A stretch of DNA of 64,000 nucleotides from Aradus depressus (lineage: Eukaryota; Arthropoda; Insecta; Hemiptera; Aradidae): contig OY759218.1 of NCBI GenBank assembly GCA_963662175.1, positions 6,688,001 through 6,752,000 on the forward strand, read 5' to 3'. Position numbers and translations under genes: made by a program. The notes below the pieces were generated by a model, which did not search any database, had not been told where the DNA came from, and worked only from the letters and a program-made list of their open reading frames with translations. How positions within the stretch are numbered: the stretch's first letter is position 1; each line of letters starts with the position of its first letter. Shown here one piece after another: positions 1 to 10,633 of the stretch.

Positions 1-87
1 AATGGAAGCTAATAAAATAAATAAAAACAAAGAACTTGTTCAACTTTTATATTGTCTAATTCCACACAAATATATGTGCATAAAGTG

Positions 88-115
88 TACCGGTTTCGTC
101 TTACGCCATCCTCAG
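88..115 (-). ncRNA. Hammerhead-ribozyme-like motif, family A
   Basis: Read on the minus strand, the core CTGAGGA (109-115) is followed by an 11-nt stem-loop region and GAAA (94-97), which runs into the self-complementary ACCGGT (89-94). The order CTGANGA, stem II, GAAA, palindromic stem III matches a type I hammerhead of the dimeric kind. Stem II is weak here, so this is probably a decayed copy. The downstream minus-strand tail (GGAATTAGACAATATAAA) is shared with the copy at 14886, which supports one repeat family. Confidence 0.5.
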
Positions 116-202
116 CAGAAAGTTCACAAGTGACATTAATATTTGCTAGGTTGTCATATTTATACAATCCTCAGGTTACCTGAGATTACCTAAAGCTTAT
201 AT

Positions 203-513
203 ACCACTGTAACTCAGTGGTATGCGTGCTTGCTTACTGAGCTCAAGATCGCAGGTTCGAAACCCGGCCGAAACCTTGACCACACTGCCCTTCAGATGGG
301 ACGTTAAGCGATGGTCCCAAGCCTGTACGATGTCAGGTACTCGTTAAAGATCCCTACTCTAGATGAATGAAAATTTAGGAAAGGCAAAATTTGAATTTAT
401 TTAAATTTTCCATAGTAGAGTCAGCCTCATGTCCACCAGAGTGATGAAAGAGCGCTCTAGTAGTAGGCGATATGACCTTATATTTAAACCCCGGGATGAG
501 TAATAACTAACTA
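203..513 (+). mobile_element. tRNA-derived SINE, near full length
   Basis: The head carries an A-box-like AACTCAGTGG and a B box GGTTCGAAACC, as in a tRNA-derived Pol III promoter. The body includes GATGTCAGGTACTCGTTAAA and GTAGTAGGCGATATGACC, which recur in all other copies of this family in the window. The copy ends near GAGTAATAACTAACTA and is diverged from the consensus (for example AACTCAGTGG rather than AGCTCAGTGG). Non-autonomous; it would need a LINE partner for mobilisation. Confidence 0.85.
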
Positions 514-554
514 TACAAGTCTTATATATACATTTTTTTATTTATTTTATTACA

Positions 555-709
555 TTATTGACAACTCAAATATTTGTAAATAATATGTTAACGTAGGATC
601 CTCCCCCCCTCGGGTCATCCCTAGGGGACAGACAGGGTGTCACAACACCCATAGGGCAATCCCAGATCCTACATTTGCATAACATTTACAAATATTTGAG
701 TTGTCTATA
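555..709. mobile_element. Small palindromic MITE-like element
   Basis: Two ~46-bp arms are inverted copies of each other (555-600 and 665-709). Both contain GACAACTCAAATATTTGTAAA or its complement and end inward at GTAGGATC/GATCCTAC. A C/G-rich centre of ~64 bp separates them. A related half-copy with GGACAACTCAAATAGTTGAT lies near 1776. No protein-coding potential. Confidence 0.65.
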
Positions 710-713
710 ATAC

Positions 714-1195
714 ACTAAAATAAAGAAAATATAATATTAAGAAATTAAAAAAAAAAACGAATGAAAGACCAAACTCACTTCTAATTATAATATATTGTAT
801 ATTTTTATTATAAAGAGCATTTTATATTTCTTCTTGTACCATCAACCCTTGCTCAGAGATTGGTATCTATATAAGCAATAATGTTGCATTCTTTGTTTTT
901 CAATTTTTTCTGTGACCGTGTTTTATTTTTTTTTTTTTTTTAATATATAGTTTTAAATATTATTATTGATTGCCTTATTTCCAAATTCAAGAGGAAGCAA
1001 TTTTATAATTTGTATTTCCATATTTATCCATTTTTTTAATATAATTATTTCATCACAATACTTAACCATGACAATTTTCATTTCTTTTTTTTTTTTTCTT
1101 TTTTTCACTGTAGCTTATTCTTAGCTTATTTTTTTTTTTAAATTTATTCTCACTTGTATATTCTTTTTTATATCTTTCAATTTTATTTAAGAAGG
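714..1195. other. AT-rich intergenic sequence
   Basis: No gene is supported here. The stretch is dominated by T and A homopolymers, and short open frames in it are composition artefacts. Confidence 0.6.
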
Positions 1196-1267
1196 CTGGC
1201 TGAACTCCTTCCAATGAAATGTATTTTTATTTCAAATGGAATAAAGATTATTATTATTATTATTATT
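1196..1267 (+). repeat. Non-LTR-retrotransposon-like 3' tail ending in (ATT)n
   Basis: CAAATGGAATAAAG is followed by an ATT trinucleotide run (about 1247-1267). A polyadenylation-like AATAAA followed directly by a simple trinucleotide repeat is typical of the 3' end of some insect non-LTR retrotransposons. No coding remnant is seen upstream, so the assignment is tentative. Confidence 0.4.
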
Positions 1268-2232
1268 TCTTCTTGTACTTTGATATTGTTTTATAGCCCT
1301 TATTTCTTGTTATTATGTATTCTACTATAATATAATTTCCCCATTCTATAGTTTAAATTATTTATTTATTTTTTAACATTTATACGATAAGTTAAAAGCG
1401 TGTTAAAAAAAACATATTTTTATTCACAGAATGAATATTATGTTGACATTATTTACAATATTTTACAAATGTTTCTTATTGTTAAAAATGTTCGTCATTT
1501 ACACATCGACACTTGGACACAAACTATGATTGTCTTTTTTCGGTTTTGGATCATCTGTTATTTTACAGTGGCCAAATGGATTAATAATTTTTTTATAATT
1601 GTATGTACATTATATAGATACGATTTATAATATACAATCATATGTTCTGCACTTATTGAATTATCGTCAGCTGGCAATATTGTTTGTATGTTTGTCCACT
1701 TAGCGACACTGTCGTTGTTCGGGTACAATCGCTACAATTTATTTCTTAATATTATATTTTATTGTATTACGGACAACTCAAATAGTTGATTCTCATAAGT
1801 CTCGTATGTGGGTTCCAGGTAAGTCTAGTCCAGGTAGAACCCCAGGAATCCCCCATGGAGAAAACAGAAGACATTTATATATAAAATATGTCAAAAGTTA
1901 ACTTAATAAACTTAGCATACAAAGCACTCGGGCTACATAAATGAGGTTATAAACCACCTCTTTAAGGCCTCATTTCTGAAAATGTCTTCTTCATTTGAGG
2001 TTAAAGTATATAATTTTCATTAGTTTAACTTAAAACAGTTATTACGCTCTGACCCCCGCCTCTGGGACTAAAGGAAAAAATAATTATGAAAATTTTGATG
2101 ATAACAGTTACTTATCATTTTAGAAAAAAATAAAAATATGTCTAGTAGATCAGTGACCTCGCGAATAAAATATAGGTTTATAATTGAAGGATTTAGTGGA
2201 TAAAATAAATTGTGCTCTTGATACAATTCTAA
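1268..2232. other. AT-rich intergenic sequence
   Basis: No supported gene. Around 1776-1800 there is half of the MITE seen at 555-709. The 76-residue open frame from 1400 is Phe/Ile/Tyr-rich and looks like an AT composition artefact. Confidence 0.5.
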
Positions 2233-2310
2233 AATAATAATAATATTTATTTCTGTTAAACCAAAACATAGTAATAGAATACATCATAAAAATGTATCCA
2301 TTAACATATG
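2233..2310 (-). repeat. Family B 3'-end fragment
   Basis: On the minus strand this ends with a TACTATGTTTTGGTTTAACAG-like block, then AAATA and an ATT-type run. It corresponds to the 3' ends of the hammerhead-bearing repeats at 3839-4487 and 8880-9390 (CCTATTACCATGTAT, then GGAAATAAA and ATT). Only the end is present. Confidence 0.45.
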
Positions 2311-2488
2311 TAGCATATAAATTAGATACTAAAGATAAAAATTATCCTCACTTATGAAATGAAACATAATTTCTTTCTAACAGAAATATCTTACGGCAAA
2401 GAGAGGAAGAAGAAATAAGGTACAGACAAGAACATAAGGTATACATTGTAACTTAGAAATAGTTACTTAATATATCTTTTTTAAAATT

Positions 2489-3075
2489 AGTGGTGAATCG
2501 CCGGGTATGTACTTCCCCAGAACGAATTTATCAATTAACTTTTCGCTCCCCCTACAAAACCACCGTTTGCGCTAATATTCAATAATTGACTAACATAGGG
2601 GCTCCTAAATCCTCATATTAAATTTTGTGTCGATAAATTCATTACATAGGCCGTTATTAGGGTTTTTGAATTGAGCCCCTCCCCTGAAACCCTTCTTCCC
2701 TTCGGCCGATATCGCTGATATAAGTTATGTCCTCATTGGGTTTTGACTTCAAATATGAAATTTCAAGTCGATACATTCATTACATCGGCAGCTGTTTGGG
2801 TTTTGATAACAGCAGTTATTTAAGTTTTTGAGTTAAGCTTCTCCCCTAAAACCCTTTTCCCTTTGGCCGATTTGGCTGAAAATTAATAGGTGTTGTCTTT
2901 ATAGGGTTCCAGTCACACATATATAATTTCGTTTAGATGCATTCTTTCTATCGGGAGTTATCGTGTTTACAGATACACAGGCAGACAGAATTTGTTTTTA
3001 TAGTTGGAATGTATGAGATTATGCTGAAAACTGCTTTTCGACCGATTACATGACTTCGGATAGTCGGGGAAATAA
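2489..3075 (+). repeat. Dispersed repeat family R, copy 1
   Basis: Begins near GGTGAATCGCCGGG and TACTTCCCCAG and ends near GATAGTCGGGGAAATA, so the ends are short inverted repeats of ACTTCCCC/GGGGAAGT. In between, a monomer built around GTCGATACATTCATTAC and GGCAGTTATTAGGGTTTTTG recurs three to four times at irregular spacing of roughly 100-130 bp. No coding capacity. At least ten related copies lie in this window. Confidence 0.7.
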
Positions 3076-3654
3076 AAAATAACTTGCTTTAGTTGGATCA
3101 ATACAGAAAACTAAATGGTCCTGCCCGGAGGGTAATAAACATTTATGCAAAATTATATGAAGGAACTAACACAGTTTCTGGAGAAAATGTGACATATTGG
3201 TGAAATTTCATGTTGAGAGCTCCCCCCTGGTCTAAGGAACTTAATGACAGATATCATTCAAGATAATCCCTTGTACACATGTTACTTTGTCAAAACATCA
3301 AGATGACAATGAAAGCAGGCCGGTGAACCAATTAAACATGGAAGTTAAAGGGTTGGGAAGGGACAGACTGCCAGGACACGAGGACTATTTGCCATTTGGG
3401 AAGGGTTAAGAAGAGATGGTAATGGGAGCTCGGGGTCTGTGGAAACATATTGGCCCTAGAGTTCTTGCTTCCATCCACGTTCCATAACTGCCCTAATCCT
3501 TCCTGCCTGCTCCCCCCCCTCCCATCTTTTGTCCATTAGCCTAACCCGACAGGCACTTTAATTATCCCCATCAGCAGTTTAATTTGTCTCCGAAAACATA
3601 ATCCCAACACCCACCCAAAACCCCAATCCCGGCCAGGGGCGTATATACGTATGA
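3076..3654. other. Intergenic sequence without recognised features
   Basis: Mixed-composition DNA with pyrimidine-rich patches around 3500-3540. No frame, RNA or repeat boundary that I can support. Confidence 0.4.
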
Positions 3655-4815
3655 GCTACAGTCCAGGGGGGCAATGTTTACGAGAAACGAAAAATTGCAA
3701 TTGTACTTTCCCAGCAGAAATCATTCAATTACGTTTTTCCTTGACCGCTTGGGCTAAACCTCAATATTTGATTTACATAGTGGTTTCTGAATCCTCATAC
3801 TAAATTTTGTGTCGATATATTCATTGCAACTGCAGTTATTAATCATTATTTTTCACGACTTATTATTACTACTTATATTACTAATTTATTTTATTTCTCT
3901 TGGTATATTATTTAATGTATTTTTATTATTTCTTTTACTATTAATTTTTTTTTTTATTATTATATTCAGAAAAAATATATTATTATTTTTAAAAAAACTT
4001 AATTTCTTTGTTTATTTCTTATTCTTATTATTTTATGGATATATTTATTTATTTATATTTTTTTATTTATTCATTTATAATTGATTAATATATATATTTA
4101 TTTTATTTTTTTATATATTGTTATAGTTACTTTTTTCCTTTTTCTTTTCTATATCTCGCACATTGGGACCTAAGAACGTCCCGAAACATCGTTGTGATAC
4201 AGACACTTCCCGAAGAGTTTAAAAAAATAGTTATCTTAATTATTATCAAATTGAAAAATGTACATATCTACTTATTATAAATGTATCTATGTATTAATAT
4301 TAATTCTTTTGTACTCATATATTTTTAAGTATTTATTTATTTAGTTTTATTCATTTCATTTTTCTTTGTTAAATAGTTTTGATATAACTAATCATATATT
4401 ATTGTATACATTTTTTTGACGTATCCTATTACCATGTATTGATGTAACGGAAATAAAATTAATATTATTATTATTATTAGGGTATTTAAGCCGAGCCCCT
4501 CTTCTCTGGCCCCCTTCCCTTCGAGGAATTTCGCGGAAAATTAATTGGTGACATTCTTATGGGGTTTTGAATTTAAATATAAAATTGAATGTCGATACAC
4601 TCATTACATCGGCAGTTATTAGAGTTTTTGTGTTAAACAACCTCCTAATCACCCTCCATTCATTCTATCGGCAGTTATCGTGTTCACACACACAGTTTTT
4701 TTCATTTTTGGAATTAGGAGGTCGAGAAACGGAATTCCGTTGAGAACTCATCATATTTTCTGACCGACTACGTAACTTCCCCTTTACTTCGGAAAGTTAG
4801 GGAAGTAGTAAATAA
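3655..4815 (+). repeat. Family R copy 2, split by a family B insertion
   Basis: The left part (3655-3838) runs to GCAGTTATTA. The next expected bases of the family (GGGTATTTAAG) resume only after 4480. The intervening ~640 bp is the family B element described separately. The right part ends near CTTCGGAAAGTTAGGGAAGTA. The split shows that family B jumped after this family R copy was in place. Confidence 0.65.
3839..4487 (+). mobile_element. Family B element (hammerhead-bearing, non-coding)
   Basis: AT-rich element inserted in a TTATTA site. A remnant of a hammerhead lies at 4164-4190 (ACGTCCCGAAACATCG), but the CTGANGA strand has been lost. The 3' end reads GACGTATCCTATTACCATG, then TAACGGAAATAAA and an ATT run. 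The same layout occurs at 8880-9390 and, reversed, at 4812-5290. This resembles a short retrozyme or the terminal repeat of a Penelope-like element. No reverse transcriptase is present. Confidence 0.55.
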
Positions 4816-5290
4816 ATAATAATAATATTTATTCCCATTAAACCATAACATGGTAATAGGATACCTCATAAAATGGTAAAAATGGCTAATAATAAAAAAT
4901 GAGTAATAATTACATCAAGATAGGTTGAGCTCGGTACATAATCGGTTACTAACTCTTAGGATCGGACACACATGTAGTGTTCTAGTAATAACTAGAATGC
5001 TAGAAAATAAATTAGTACCAGAATAATAGTACTAATAAATACATGGGATATATAGTTTTTAATTGAATTTAAATTAAGATAACGTTTTTTATAATTCTTC
5101 AGAAGTGTTTTTTTCACGACGATATTTCGGGACATTCTTTACGTACCTTCCTCAGGTCGCAATATGCGAAATATAAAAACAATAAAAATAGAAAAATAGC
5201 AATAAAAAAATTACAATAGAAAATAATAATACATAAAAAAATAAAAATACAATAGATTAGTATATAAGTAAAAAGTAATAATGATAATGG
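4812..5290 (-). mobile_element. Family B element, minus orientation
   Basis: Starts on the plus strand with an AAT run, then TTTATTCCCATTAAACC and CATGGTAATAGGATAC, the complement of the family B 3' end. It contains the hammerhead core at 5119-5155 and then an AT-rich tract. The 82-residue open frame on the minus strand is AT artefact within this repeat. Confidence 0.55.
5119..5155 (-). ncRNA. Hammerhead-ribozyme-like motif, family B
   Basis: Minus strand: CTGAGGA (5149-5155), then an A, a stem II of GGTAC against GTCCC with one mismatch, then GAAA (5125-5128), ATAT as self-complementary stem III and C as the predicted cleavage base. Stem I next to the core is GAC before CTGAGGA against GTC after the C. 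The core positions all match the type I hammerhead consensus. Confidence 0.6.
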
Positions 5291-5486
5291 AAATGAAGAT
5301 ATTAAACAAAAAGTAGATTGGGCAGACCTTATAGGAAAATATCTGTGAAGGAACTCAGCCAAGAAAATAAAAATGAAAGCTAAGTATCAAACATTTTTTT
5401 TGTAAATGAAACACAATTTTTATATCATGGTTATTTAATAATTTTTGGAAAATGAGAAAAAAAAATCCGTTTCCGAATAGTGTTTT

Positions 5487-5591
5487 CTCAACCCCATTGA
5501 GTATGTTTGGGATCTACTTCAGAGAAAGCTCAATCATCATATAGAAGAAATTCAGTCCCATCAACCTACAACAATCAGATATATTCATTAA
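5487..5591 (+). pseudogene. Tc1-like transposase C-terminal fragment
   Basis: In frame from 5487 the translation starts LNPIEYVWDLLQRKLN and runs 34 codons to a TAA. The LNPIE.VWD..-R.L pattern is the region around the last catalytic acidic residue of Tc1/mariner-superfamily (DD34E) transposases. Only this end survives; no TIR is recognised and the fragment abuts other repeats. Confidence 0.65.
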
Positions 5592-5693
5592 AAATGTTAA
5601 CGCCTACTACCAGAGCACCCTTTTGCCGTTCTGTTGTCCTACTGTGGGTGTGGTACATTTTGCCAACCTAAGGGATTCTGCTAGGATCGAACC

Positions 5694-6594
5694 TACGATT
5701 TTGAGCGCTAAGTAACGGGAATTTTGTAATTTCGCGGGTTGTATTAGCCCGATTCGCGCAATTGTTTCGTTGTTTTGTTGGTAAACATGTCTGAAAAGTA
5801 TCTGTACATTGTTAGTCAAACCGGATGTTTAGGATGTCAGCTGTCAAAGAAGTTACATATATGTTTTGGTACGATCGGCGATTATTTAATTGTTTACAAA
5901 ATGGATCAGGGAATTTGCATTAAATTTTGCTATAAGAATGAAATAAAGTGCAGCAAAGTTTTAGAAATGTTAAATATTGTTTTTGGTGAGTCTGCTATCA
6001 GTAAAACTAGGGTTTACGAGTGGTATAAAAGCTCGACAAGGGCGGTCGAATATGAAGGTCATGCTCACTGTGTTTCGATTTTAAGGGCATAGTGCATCAT
6101 GAGTTCTTGCCACAAGGTCAAGCGATCAATAAGGAGTAAGTACTACCTACAAGTGCAAGGCCGTTTGCGTGAAGCAATCCGAAAAAACGCCCGGATTTGT
6201 GGCGAAACAATTCATGGCTTTTGCACAACGCTAATGCACCTGCTCACACTTCATTGCTTGTTCGATAAATTTTAGCCAAAAACAACACTGTAATGATGCC
6301 CCAACCTCCATATTCGCCAGACATGGTTTTTTTTTCTGTTCCCAACAATAAAGAGAACCTTAAAGGGCTGTCGTTTCACAAGCATAGATGAGATTAAAAG
6401 CGCATCGCTGAGAGAGCTGAATGCTATCCCAAAGATCGAGTTCCAGAAAAGTTTCGGGGATTGAAAGAAGCGCTGGCATAAGTGTATAATTTCTAATTGG
6501 GACTATTTTGAAGGGGATAACATTGATGTAGTCGAATAAATATAATTCTTTTCAAAAACCGAAAATTCCCGTTGCTTTTTGAACACACCTCGTA
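5694..6594 (+). mobile_element. Degenerate, internally deleted mariner element
   Basis: The ends are TIR-like: 5694 begins TACGA and has AAGTAACGGGAATTTT inside it, and the right end reads AAAATTCCCGTTGC then CACACCTCGTA. The N-terminal transposase helix-turn-helix is recognisable from 5900 (MDQGICIKFCYKNEIKCSK..., then RVYEWYKS). After ~6090 several frames carry the C-terminal half, including a catalytic-core region like LMHLLTLH and a YSPDMVF block near 6316. At ~0.9 kb against the usual ~1.3 kb, with stops and frameshifts, it is dead. Confidence 0.8.
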
Positions 6595-7374
6595 TGTGTC
6601 CTTGGTCCCCGCCCATATATACGACACCTATCGATGTTCAGCCAAATCAGACAAAGGAGCGAGGAAGATGAGAAAGGGAGGTTGGAGGGGGGCTTAGCTC
6701 CAAATTGCTGAAAAATTGTCAACCAAAGTTTGCAGACAATTTTAAAAACACTACAAATAACGTAACTTTTAAAATGTCCGCGATAGGGAAGGTAGTTTGT
6801 TTTAAATTCGGGAACAACCTATAAAAAGGAGGATAACCAGGATAGGATGGAAGCGATAAGCGGGCTGAAGAGGTGGTCAGGGGGAGGGGTTGGAGGGTTA
6901 GCTGTAGTAAGGATCCCGCCCTTGATACAGGCAGTTAGCTGAAGATTAGGTCTGACAGCCGACGATCCGTCAGAAGGGGGCGTCCTTTCCCAGGGGGGCC
7001 AGGATTTACACCAGGGTCGGATTTAATAGAAATTTTCTACAATTTCTAACCAACAGACAACTTGTTACAAACCTCCCTATCCCCTCTTCGAATATTTTAC
7101 ATAAATTTTGTGAGGGAATTGCATTACATTAAAGGGAAGGATTTATCGGGGCGACAATCAGAATAGGGGCGTACATAAAATGTTAACAAGAATGTGTTGT
7201 GAGGCAATGCTCTTTAAACAGCACAGAACTTAGGATCCATTTCTTTAAAACTTTGTAATAACGCAGCTAAGTAAGAGTAGTTCGGGAATACTTGCTACTG
7301 CATCTTTCAAATTTATAACACAATACTATCTAAAATATTGATCGGTGAATCCCTCGCTATTTTAATTTATATAA
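6595..7374. other. Intergenic sequence without recognised features
   Basis: G-rich patches around 6670-6700 and 6880-7010. No supported gene or element. Confidence 0.4.
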
Positions 7375-7915
7375 TTCACGTTTCAACTAAAACTCAATAT
7401 TTGACTTACATAGTCGTCCTCATACCCATATCCTTCTGCTAATTTCCCGAAAAATTAATAGGTGTGAATTTAAATGTCGATACATTCATTATATCGGCAG
7501 TTAATGGGATTTTTGAGTTGTACCCCTCTGTTCCCCCCTCTCTTTTGGCCGATTTGAATGAAAATCAATAGGTATTCTACCTTAGAGGGCTTTGAATATA
7601 CATATGAAATTTTGGATCATTATTTTATTTACAGCGGCAGTTAGAGTTATTGTGTTAAGCCTTCCTCTAACCTCCTCTTCCCTTTGGCTGATTTAGCTGA
7701 AAATCAATAAGTGTCGTCCTCGGATTGTGGATAAATATACATAATTTCGAGTCGATACATTCAATCTATCGAGAGTTATCTTGTTCACAGACGCACAAAC
7801 AAACTTCTTGTTTTCCATTTTTTGAATCAGGAGTTCGGAAAACCTGTTATTCCGTTGAAAATTCCGCATCGAATTTCTGACCGATTATATAACTTCCCCT
7901 ATAACTGGGGAAGTA
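7375..7915 (+). repeat. Dispersed repeat family R, copy 3
   Basis: Starts in the ACTAAAACTCAATATTTGAC block, passes through three GTCGATACATTCAT monomers and ends with ACTTCCCC, a short loop and CTGGGGAAGTAAAAA at 7893-7918. The terminal block can fold into a hairpin of ACTTCCCC with GGGGAAGT. Confidence 0.7.
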
Positions 7916-8068
7916 AAAATGAAAAAGAAGGAATTTAGGGGTGGTGGGGGTTGGGGTGACTAGTGACAGGTGGGGATTCAAAACGAGACAAAGTAAGACG
8001 TTTGTCAGGCTTTCGGACCCCCATCCACACAGCCGTGGGGATATTGAATCACTTTGACAAATACTCAC

Positions 8069-8200
8069 AATAAAATGCTTCCTTCCATCTCATCCTGGGG
8101 ATATTTCTCCTGTGTATACCGGTGCATCTGTACCCCCCCTAAATTGCCATCCTTCTCAAGTGGCCACAATATGCGGTTCTCACTAAACATGTCGTGAAAC
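8069..8200 (-). CDS. Possible coding exon of an unknown gene
   Basis: A 132-nt minus-strand segment is open in one frame (FHDMFSENRILWPLEKDG and onward to MEGSIL). It lies between a possible acceptor (TTGGTTTATAG before 8200) and a good donor (GTGAGT after 8069). The phase does not fit the exon at 25830-26100, so it is not an obvious continuation of that gene. Nothing in the peptide is recognised. It may be chance. Confidence 0.25.
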
Positions 8201-8879
8201 CTATAAACCAACACTTTATGAACTACAATAAATAACACAAATGGAACTTTCCCCCTTCCTTGGCCCCTAGACAGCCAGCCCATTCCTGAGGCCACCCATT
8301 ACGAACCTTACCTGTATTTTTTTTTGGGTAAACTAAGGTTTTCTCCAGTTTTCATTGCTTACAACCATAACCCATGCTATTATTCTAACCGGTCATACCA
8401 AAGGAAACATTAATTACACTTAATTAATACTTTTGAATTAATATATGTTTTTAAAATTATATTTTTTTATAAAATCTTTAATAATAATCAAAAAGACAAT
8501 TGATTATTTCCACAGCTATACGATACTATATATATATATAGTGGGCTGGTGTTTTACACCTAGGGACCTAAGCATCCAGCGCTGGGCTTCCCCCTTATTT
8601 TGTTTCCTGTATGTTCATACTACCTGTACCAGAAAGAAAGAAAACTTTCGAATAACTAAACCTCTTCTCTTTTTGAAAAAAGTATAACCCTTCCACACTT
8701 CTTGAAGTCAATAGATAGAATAAAAAAATTTAAATTCCAACTAAAAATGTTTTTACACGGAAACGGAACTTTATTCTCACTGTTCAAAAAAGAGTAAAAT
8801 AACCTCAATAAAAAAAACAAATCGTGTTTCATATCCAAAAAACATTATTTGATACAAAGCTTTAATTTTTCTTTTTTAG

Positions 8880-9390
8880 GCAGAGTTCCTCCACACCTTA
8901 AAGGTCAGTTGAATGTACGTTATTGTTTTATTTATTGATTTATAATTTTTTATTTATTTAGACTTTTTTATATATTAATTTATAATTGACTAATCTATAT
9001 ACTTTTTTTTCATATATTGTTATAGTTACAGTTTTTTTTGTTTTTTTTCTTCTACATCGCACATTGGGACCTGATGATGGGACGTAAGAACGTCCCGTAA
9101 CATCGTTGGGATAAAAACACTTCCGAAGAGTTTCTTTGAAAAATAGTTATCTTGATTTTTATTAAATTGAAAAATGTCTCTACTTATAAACGTATCTTCT
9201 ATCAATTTGTTCATACACTCTTATATTTTTAAGTATCTATTTGTTCAGTTTTATTAATTTCATTTTACTTTTTTTAATAGTTAGACTCAAGTAGTTATAA
9301 ATCTATATTTTCATGTATATATTCTTTTGACGTATCCTATTACCATGTATTGGTGTAACGGAAATAAATTTATTTATTATTATTACCTAA
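8880..9390 (+). mobile_element. Family B element with intact stem II
   Basis: Same layout as 3839-4487: AT-rich leader, hammerhead region (9066-9110), then GTAACGGAAATAAATT and an ATT run at the 3' end. It ends just left of the non-LTR relic interrupted by the BEL/Pao insertion. Confidence 0.55.
9071..9110 (+). ncRNA. Hammerhead-like motif, family B, mutated GAAA
   Basis: CTGATGA (9071-9077) is followed by a perfect 7-bp stem II, GGGACGT (9079-9085) with ACGTCCC (9090-9096). The expected GAAA reads GTAA (9097-9100), so this copy should be catalytically weak or dead. The GAC before the core could pair with GTT after the presumed cleavage base C. Confidence 0.5.
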
Positions 9391-9404
9391 ACCAAGTCCT
9401 TCAT

Positions 9405-9925
9405 TGTTGGATTTGGGTACAGGTTAAATGAGAACTTCGAGTAGAACAAGAGATATATTTATTTGGACAACACCCTTATTACAAAACCGCGTGGTAACGA
9501 ACACAAAGTCAGTTGTTCAATAATAAGTCCCATACCGCGTGGGAACTACACAAGTCACTCACTTACTGTGCTTGGTAACAGACGACACACTTTATACCCG
9601 CGTGGTAATAAACAACTCACTTCCGCATGGTAACTAACGACTCACCTTATACCCGCGTGGTAATAAGGACGAATCCATTCCGCACACCGCGTGCTGGCTC
9701 GACCCAGACTCTCAGTCCACCCCGCGTGGTGACCAACTGGTCCCTCTCGTTGTTAAGAGACGACTCACTTTATACCCGCGTGGTAACAGCCAACTCAACC
9801 AACTCAGTCCACCCCGCGTGGTGCCCAACTGCTTACTCACTCATGTAGTTCAAGAGTCCCGCCGACTCCTATCGATTGTCTCGGCGTGTTCCCGAATTCA
9901 CCCACACTCAACTCGCGACTTAACA
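9405..9925 (-). repeat. 3' LTR of the BEL/Pao element (with iterated CCGCGTGG motif)
   Basis: A 521-bp LTR. On the plus strand it carries about nine copies of a motif close to ACCGCGTGGTAA, at roughly 9488, 9534, 9599, 9625 (CCGCATGG variant), 9652, 9686, 9721, 9775 and 9813, spaced ~26-65 bp. The open frame across it is an artefact of this iteration and appears identically in the other LTR. Confidence 0.85.
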
Positions 9926-9953
9926 TCCCGCCCCCCATGAAGGCTAGGCTTCA

Positions 9954-10238
9954 TTATTGGGTTGGGAGCGGGCATAGTCGCGAAAGGGGTCTGCGCACAA
10001 CCCCGGTGGTCGTTGCGACATCCGCGACTCGCGTTATCGCGTCTTGCCCCGGGTAGAGCTGGGTGATCCGTCCCAGCTTCCAGGATTGCGGCGGAGCGTT
10101 GTCGTCCCCGTAGGTCTCCTTCAAGAGCACTTCTGACGCGAGCGGGTACCGCTGCAGCTCCCGATCAGCCAGCTCATGCAGCGTGCGAATCGCGAGAAAA
10201 GGCGCGGAAGTCGTCCATGAACGGAGCGGAGGCGACAT
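9954..10238 (-). pseudogene. BEL/Pao Pol C-terminal remnant
   Basis: The minus-strand frame contains VLLKETYGDD, PPQSWKLGRITQLYPG, TRVADVATTTG and RPLSRLCPLP. This is the pattern of the small domain after the integrase of BEL/Pao Pol (DUF5641-like: leading LVLIKE, then PPxxWxLGRI, RVAxVxT, RPxxKLCPLP). Everything N-terminal of it (protease, RT, RNase H, integrase core) is missing. Confidence 0.75.
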
Positions 10239-10241
10239 GCA

Positions 10242-10574
10242 TCAGTGTAGCGAATGGTGTGCGAGTGGTGATCTCAGTGCCGCGTGGAATGGAAGGCGGC
10301 TGTCCGAGCCGACTTTTGCGTCCAGGCATACGATGAGTAGGCCAATTGGTGTGTTGAGGTCGTGGGTTGCAGGCTTCATCCAAAGAGGCTGGAGGCGCTG
10401 AAGTCGCGGGTCTCGGCTCAGTTTGCGCAGAAGAGGCGTCGCAGGTGGATTCGTTCGCGGTAGCGGGAGGTGCAGTCTTCTCAGCAGCAGAAGATCTACG
10501 GCGTCGGCGCTGGTGCCGCGGGGTCTTGTTTTTTCTAAGTCGACTAATTTGACTTTCTTCGCGACATTTTTCAA
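10242..10574 (-). pseudogene. Leader/start-proximal stub of the BEL/Pao element
   Basis: Minus-strand open frame beginning MKNVAKKVKLVDLEKTRPRG, about 60 bp inside the 5' LTR end, which is where a BEL/Pao gag-pol would begin. Its later part is GC-rich and is not recognisable as any domain. I take it as deletion-scrambled coding sequence. Confidence 0.35.
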
Positions 10575-10633
10575 ATGAAAATAATAAAATAAGATGGACT
10601 GTATTACTTACTTTAATCCGGCCCGGAGGACCA

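Noticed and set aside
203..280. Apparent tRNA genes (A and B boxes with GGTTCGAAACC) here and at several other places
   Set aside because: Each is followed by the same ~230-bp body and ends in a shared tail, so they are heads of one SINE family; no head folds as a complete tRNA with an acceptor stem.
5607..5694. Possible tRNA on the minus strand (TAGGTTCGATCCTA block)
   Set aside because: Only the T-arm-like part is convincing; no D arm, anticodon arm or acceptor stem could be assembled next to the mariner end.
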